Of a stretch of 8,879 nt of DNA, positions 5,844 to 8,879 are shown piece by piece. The notes below the pieces were generated by a model. It was not told the DNA's origin. It made no database searches and saw only the letters and a program-made list of their open reading frames with translations. The translations under genes and the position numbers were made by a program. This DNA is from an uncultured Oscillospiraceae bacterium (GTDB taxonomy: Bacteria > Bacillota > Clostridia > Oscillospirales > Oscillospiraceae), in the NCBI GenBank assembly GCA_910579725.1, contig CAJTUD010000088.1, forward strand, positions 1 to 8,879, read 5' to 3'. The first letter of the stretch is position 1, and each line of letters begins with the position of its first letter.

Positions 5844-6770
5844 ATGTTTATTACCATTTACGGCAAAAAAATCTGGTATGAAATTTATGGCGCAGAATGT
5901 CACGATACCCTGCTGTATCTTCATGGAGGCCCGGGAGCAAGCTGCCTGGATTTCGTGAATCAAGCAAAGGCGTTAAGCGAGAACATGAAGGTCGTCATAT
6001 TGGACCAGTTAGGCGTACTGCGCTCCGAAGCGATTGCCGAGAATGAAAGCTACAGTATGGAATACCAGATTGAAATGCTTGAGGAAATGCGAAAATCTCT
6101 GGGAATAGAAAAATGGAATATCCTTGGTCATTCGTATGGCGGTATGCTTGCCGTGTTATACGCATACGCCTATCCAAATTCCATTCAAAAGATCATCCTG
6201 GAGTGTCCTTCGCTGTGGTTTGAGGATTCCGCAAGGGCAACCGCTGAATATCTGAGCGAGCATATTCACAGCCTGAACGACCCGCAGGCAGTCAAATTAT
6301 GTGAAAAAATCAAATCTGCAGACTATCTGGATAAGACGGAAGCGGTATGGGATCTGTCCGCCCTGCTTGGCTATGTCACTGACATGGAGCTGCGATTTTA
6401 CCTGCACAGCATCTCTTTGGAAGAATATGAAAGGAATATGGACACCTCTGACATTGCAGATGAAATGTGGTCAAAGGGAGAGCGGCATTTGATGAAGCTG
6501 CTGGAAGCACAGCCGGCGCCGGCTGACCCTTTGCAAAAAAGGGTGATGATGACCGACAATCTCTTGTCGTTGATCCCAAAGCTTACCGCTCCAATTTTGT
6601 TGATTAACGGAAGGTATGACCCTGCATGTACGAAGAATCAAATCGAGTATATTATAAACCATGCGCAAAATGTGAAACAGGCGGTTTTTGAAGACAGCGG
6701 GCATTTTCCGCGAATTGAAGAGGCAAAAAAATATACAAGCGTCATTTTGCGTTTCCTTGATCATGCGTAA
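5844..6770 (+). CDS. Alpha/beta hydrolase, proline iminopeptidase-like (S33)
   Basis: The 308-residue protein is an alpha/beta hydrolase fold enzyme without signal peptide or membrane segment. LHGGPGAS (26-33) is the oxyanion-hole motif typical of prolyl iminopeptidases. GHSYGG (95-100) carries the nucleophile Ser97, INGRYDP (254-260) the acid Asp259, and DSGHFP (284-289) the catalytic His287. The usual DQxGxGxS turn is DQLGVLRS (54-61). It likely cleaves small peptides or amides, but the substrate cannot be read. ATG at 5844 has AGAGGA seven bases upstream; an in-frame ATG at 5799 lies ahead of the predicted transcription start and has no such site. Base composition is visibly more AT-rich, with many AAA and TTT codons, than the flanking gcv genes. 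It sits between gcvT-SHMT and gcvH, 158 and 137 bp from them, with its own promoter. I infer later insertion into the operon rather than a role in glycine cleavage. Confidence 0.85.
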   Translation: MFITIYGKKIWYEIYGAECHDTLLYLHGGPGASCLDFVNQAKALSENMKVVILDQLGVLRSEAIAENESYSMEYQIEMLEEMRKSLGIEKWNILGHSYGGMLAVLYAYAYPNSIQKIILECPSLWFEDSARATAEYLSEHIHSLNDPQAVKLCEKIKSADYLDKTEAVWDLSALLGYVTDMELRFYLHSISLEEYERNMDTSDIADEMWSKGERHLMKLLEAQPAPADPLQKRVMMTDNLLSLIPKLTAPILLINGRYDPACTKNQIEYIINHAQNVKQAVFEDSGHFPRIEEAKKYTSVILRFLDHA

Positions 6771-6848
6771 GGATTTCGGCTTACTGCACCGTATTCTGCA
6801 GGTATGACGTATCCCGGCCTATCGGGCCAGTAAAAAGTTTTTCTTTTG

Positions 6849-6878
6849 ATTCTTTTCTTTGTTCACAAAGAAAAGAAT
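6849..6878. repeat. Perfect 13-bp inverted repeat upstream of gcvH
   Basis: ATTCTTTTCTTTG (6849-6861) and CAAAGAAAAGAAT (6866-6878) are exact inverted copies around TTCA. The stem is purine/pyrimidine biased and AU-rich. No T-run follows on the plus strand, so it is a poor terminator. It ends 13 bases before the gcvH ribosome binding site. It may be a dispersed repeat left at the edge of the hydrolase insertion, or an mRNA processing or stability hairpin. Confidence 0.55.
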
Positions 6879-6907
6879 GTCTACCGAAAATAAAGGAGGA
6901 GCACACT

Positions 6908-7282
6908 ATGAATTTTCCTGCTGAACTGAAGTACACCAAGGACCATGAGTGGATCAAGACCATTGACGAAACCACCGCGCTGGTGGGCATCACCGATTTT
7001 GCCCAGAGCGAGCTGGGCGATCTGGTCTATATCAACCTGCCCCAGGAGGGGGACGAGGTGACAGCTGAAGAGGCGTTCTGCGATGTGGAGTCCGTCAAGG
7101 CTGTCTCCGATGTGATGAGCCCCTGCACCGGCGTGGTGGCAGAGGTTCACACGGAGCTGGAGGATGAACCCCAGATGCTCAACGAGGATCCTTATGGAGC
7201 CTGGATTGCCAGAATCAAGGACATTTCCGCCTATGGCGAGCTGATGAGCGCCGGGGAGTACGAGGCGTTCGTGCAGAAATAA
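6908..7282 (+). CDS. gcvH: Glycine cleavage system H protein
   Basis: A 124-residue lipoyl carrier protein, the usual length. Its lipoyl-lysine arm shuttles the aminomethyl group from the P-protein to the T-protein and is then reoxidised by lipoamide dehydrogenase. The N-terminal YTKDHEWI (9-16), GITDFAQSELGDLVYINLP (27-45) and the lipoylation motif DVESVKAVSD (59-68) with Lys64 are all canonical, as is NEDPYGAWIARI in the C-terminal third. ATG at 6908 has AAAGGAGGA seven bases upstream. It follows the hydrolase gene by 137 bp and precedes gcvPA by 67 bp. No lipoate ligase or lipoamide dehydrogenase gene is visible in the window; they may lie downstream. Confidence 0.97.
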   Translation: MNFPAELKYTKDHEWIKTIDETTALVGITDFAQSELGDLVYINLPQEGDEVTAEEAFCDVESVKAVSDVMSPCTGVVAEVHTELEDEPQMLNEDPYGAWIARIKDISAYGELMSAGEYEAFVQK

Positions 7283-7291
7283 CACCCGGTA

Positions 7292-7320
7292 CCGGGGCGG
7301 GGCGGACGTCCCCGCCCCGG
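7292..7320. repeat. GC-rich 11-bp hairpin between gcvH and gcvPA
   Basis: CCGGGGCGGGG (7292-7302) pairs perfectly with CCCCGCCCCGG (7310-7320) around a 7-base loop. It begins 9 bases after the gcvH stop and ends about 15 bases before the gcvPA ribosome binding site. No T-run follows, so termination is unlikely to be complete. It may protect the 3' end of a gcvH message or set the gcvH:gcvP ratio. Confidence 0.6.
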
Positions 7321-7349
7321 ATACGCACTGGAAGAAAGGAAGAAATCAT

Positions 7350-8654
7350 ATGGGAACCTACGTCCCCAATACTGAGATCCAGAAGCGGGCCATGCTGGAT
7401 GCAATTGGCGCAGGCGCGGTGGAGGAGCTGTTTTCCGCCGTACCCCGGGAGATGCTGGTGGACCGCCTGAACTTGCCGGAGGGTATGAGCGAGCTGTCCG
7501 TCCGGCAGAAAGTCACCGCCATGGCCAGGAAGAATCGGGTCTATGACACCGTCCTCCGGGGCGCGGGGGCATACCGTCACTTTATCCCCGCCGTGGTCAG
7601 GAGCGTAGTCGGCCGGGAGGAGCTGGTGACGGCCTACACCCCCTATCAGGCGGAGATCAGCCAGGGAATCCTACAGTCCATCTTTGAGTATCAGACCATG
7701 ATCTGCTCTCTGACGGGTATGGATGTCAGCAATGCCTCCGTCTACGACGGAGCCACCGCTGCCGCCGAGGCCCTGGCCATGTGCCGGGACCGGAAGCGGA
7801 ACAAGGCATACGTCTCCGCCTGCGCGGATCCGCAGGTGATCGAGACCATGAGGACCTATTGCTTCGGCTCCGGGATGGAGCTGGCGGTCGTTCCGGAGAA
7901 GGACGGGCGCACAGACCTGGAGGCGCTGAAGGCCGCTCTCGGGCCGGACGCCGCCTGCGTTTACATTGCCCAGCCCAACTACTACGGCTGCATGGAGGAC
8001 GCTCGGGCCATCGGAGAGGCCGCCCACGCCGCCGGAGCCAAATATATCATGGGATGCAACCCGATTGCGCTGGCGGTCATGGAGACTCCCGCCGCCTGCG
8101 GCGCGGACGTGGCGGTGGGGGAGGCCCAACCTCTGGGACTGGATCTCGCCTTCGGCGGGCCGTATCTGGGCTACATGGCAGCCTCCAAAGCCATGTTCCG
8201 CAAGCTGCCGGGCCGCATCGTGGGCCAGACCCGCGATGTGGATGGAAATGTGGGCTATGTTCTCACGCTTACTGCCCGGGAGCAGCACATCCGCCGGGAA
8301 AAGGCGTCCAGCAATATCTGCTCCAATCAGGCCCTGTGCGCTTTTACCGCCGGGGTATATCTCACTGCCATGGGGGCCGAAGGTCTGAAGCAGGCCGCCG
8401 TATTGTCCATGTCCAAGGCGCACTACTTTGCCCGGGAGCTGGAAAAAATCGGCCTGCATCGGGTGCATGCCGGGGAATATTTCCATGAGTTTGTCACGAG
8501 CTGCGCCAATTCGGAAAAGGTGCTCAAGGCTCTGGAAGGCCACGGCATCCTGGGTGGCCTTCCGGTTCGGGACGGCATTCTCTGGTGCGTGACCGAGGTG
8601 GTAAGCAGGGAAGAGCTTGACCGCGCGGCGGCGATTGTGAAGGAGGCGTGCTGA
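7350..8654 (+). CDS. gcvPA: Glycine dehydrogenase (decarboxylating) subunit 1
   Basis: A 434-residue alpha subunit of the two-subunit P-protein, which with GcvPB decarboxylates glycine and loads the aminomethyl group on GcvH. Recognisable stretches are YRHFIPAVV (75-83), TAYTPYQAEISQGILQ (94-109), the segment EYQTMICSLTGMDVSNAS (113-130) leading to VYDGATAAAEA, the QPNYYGCMED segment and FGGPYLGYMA. QTRD and TLTAREQHIRREKASSNICSNQ follow, as in the family. Length is normal. In this split form the PLP lysine is on the partner subunit, so its absence here is expected. The ATG at 7350 is preceded by AAAGGA nine bases upstream. gcvPB starts one base after the stop, so the two subunits are tightly coupled. 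Confidence 0.97.
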   Translation: MGTYVPNTEIQKRAMLDAIGAGAVEELFSAVPREMLVDRLNLPEGMSELSVRQKVTAMARKNRVYDTVLRGAGAYRHFIPAVVRSVVGREELVTAYTPYQAEISQGILQSIFEYQTMICSLTGMDVSNASVYDGATAAAEALAMCRDRKRNKAYVSACADPQVIETMRTYCFGSGMELAVVPEKDGRTDLEALKAALGPDAACVYIAQPNYYGCMEDARAIGEAAHAAGAKYIMGCNPIALAVMETPAACGADVAVGEAQPLGLDLAFGGPYLGYMAASKAMFRKLPGRIVGQTRDVDGNVGYVLTLTAREQHIRREKASSNICSNQALCAFTAGVYLTAMGAEGLKQAAVLSMSKAHYFARELEKIGLHRVHAGEYFHEFVTSCANSEKVLKALEGHGILGGLPVRDGILWCVTEVVSREELDRAAAIVKEAC

Positions 8655-8655
8655 C

Positions 8656-8879
8656 ATGAAGCTGATTTTTGAAAAGGGGGCGCCTGGCCAGCACCTGACC
8701 CTGCTGCCCCCCTGCGATGTGCCGGAGGTCACGCTGTCCCACCCCCGGACGGATTTCCTCTGCCTGCCCCATGTGTCGGAGACGGAGCTGACCCGCCACT
8801 ATACCGCCCTGGCCAAACGGGTCCACGGCGTCAACGACGGCTTTTATCCCCTTGGCTCCTGCACCATGAAGTACAACCC
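8656..8879 (+). CDS. gcvPB: Glycine dehydrogenase (decarboxylating) subunit 2, N-terminal part
   Basis: Only the first 74 residues are in the window; the gene continues past the right edge. The visible part includes LLPPCDVPEV (16-25), LPHVSETELTRHYTALAK (37-54) and GFYPLGSCTMKYN (62-74), the last being a highly conserved block of P-protein beta subunits. The PLP-binding lysine lies further on and cannot be checked. ATG at 8656-8658 has AAGGAGG (8640-8646) nine bases upstream, inside the end of gcvPA, and follows its stop by one base. Confidence 0.95.
   Translation, partial: MKLIFEKGAPGQHLTLLPPCDVPEVTLSHPRTDFLCLPHVSETELTRHYTALAKRVHGVNDGFYPLGSCTMKYN

Noticed and set aside
7671..8732. A 353-codon antisense frame over gcvPA
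   Set aside because: Same explanation: a shadow of a conserved, high-GC gene.
1..8879. tRNA, rRNA, CRISPR array or complete insertion sequence
   Set aside because: Looked for on both strands; no spaced direct repeats, cloverleaf or transposase frame was seen.

Overview
The window looks like chromosomal DNA from a high-GC Clostridia (Firmicutes), most likely Oscillospiraceae. The reasons are GC-rich coding sequence, strong AGGAGG-type ribosome binding sites, sigma-A-like promoters, a two-subunit glycine decarboxylase (GcvPA/GcvPB), a tandem-type glycine riboswitch and a recombinase C-terminus of the kind found on clostridial integrative elements. The species cannot be named from sequence alone.

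Left part (1-1850). The 3' end of a large serine recombinase gene (+) meets head-on a two-gene minus-strand operon, which encodes an XRE/AbrB-type regulator and then an ABC transporter ATPase, overlapping by 4 bp. The permease gene expected after the ATPase is absent: the ATPase stop lies 14 bp from the recombinase stop, and the two stops form the ends of a small dyad. This is probably the end of an integrated element. Upstream of the regulator, 1518-1848 holds no convincing gene. It contains the regulator promoter, a perfect 13-bp palindrome abutting a second dyad, and a long GC-rich hairpin flanked by T-runs.

Middle (1849-3036). An Apt-like purine phosphoribosyltransferase gene (-) is transcribed divergently from a glycine operon (+), and each has a recognisable promoter. 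The glycine operon leader carries a two-aptamer glycine riboswitch followed at once by an intrinsic terminator (10-bp stem, seven T). The second aptamer departs from consensus at usually conserved positions. Between the terminator and gcvT (2894-3036) I see only a weak dyad and the gcvT ribosome binding site.

Right part (3037-8879). The glycine cleavage genes lie in one direction: a single 882-residue protein fusing GcvT (aminomethyltransferase) to serine hydroxymethyltransferase, then an alpha/beta hydrolase gene, then gcvH, gcvPA and the start of gcvPB, which runs off the window. GcvPA/GcvPB decarboxylate glycine onto the lipoyl arm of GcvH, GcvT moves the methylene carbon to tetrahydrofolate, and SHMT can join that carbon to a second glycine to make serine; the whole route is reversible in principle. 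The GcvT-SHMT fusion puts both folate steps in one chain and is the most interesting item here. The hydrolase gene is more AT-rich than its neighbours, has its own promoter and splits the operon, so it looks like a later arrival.
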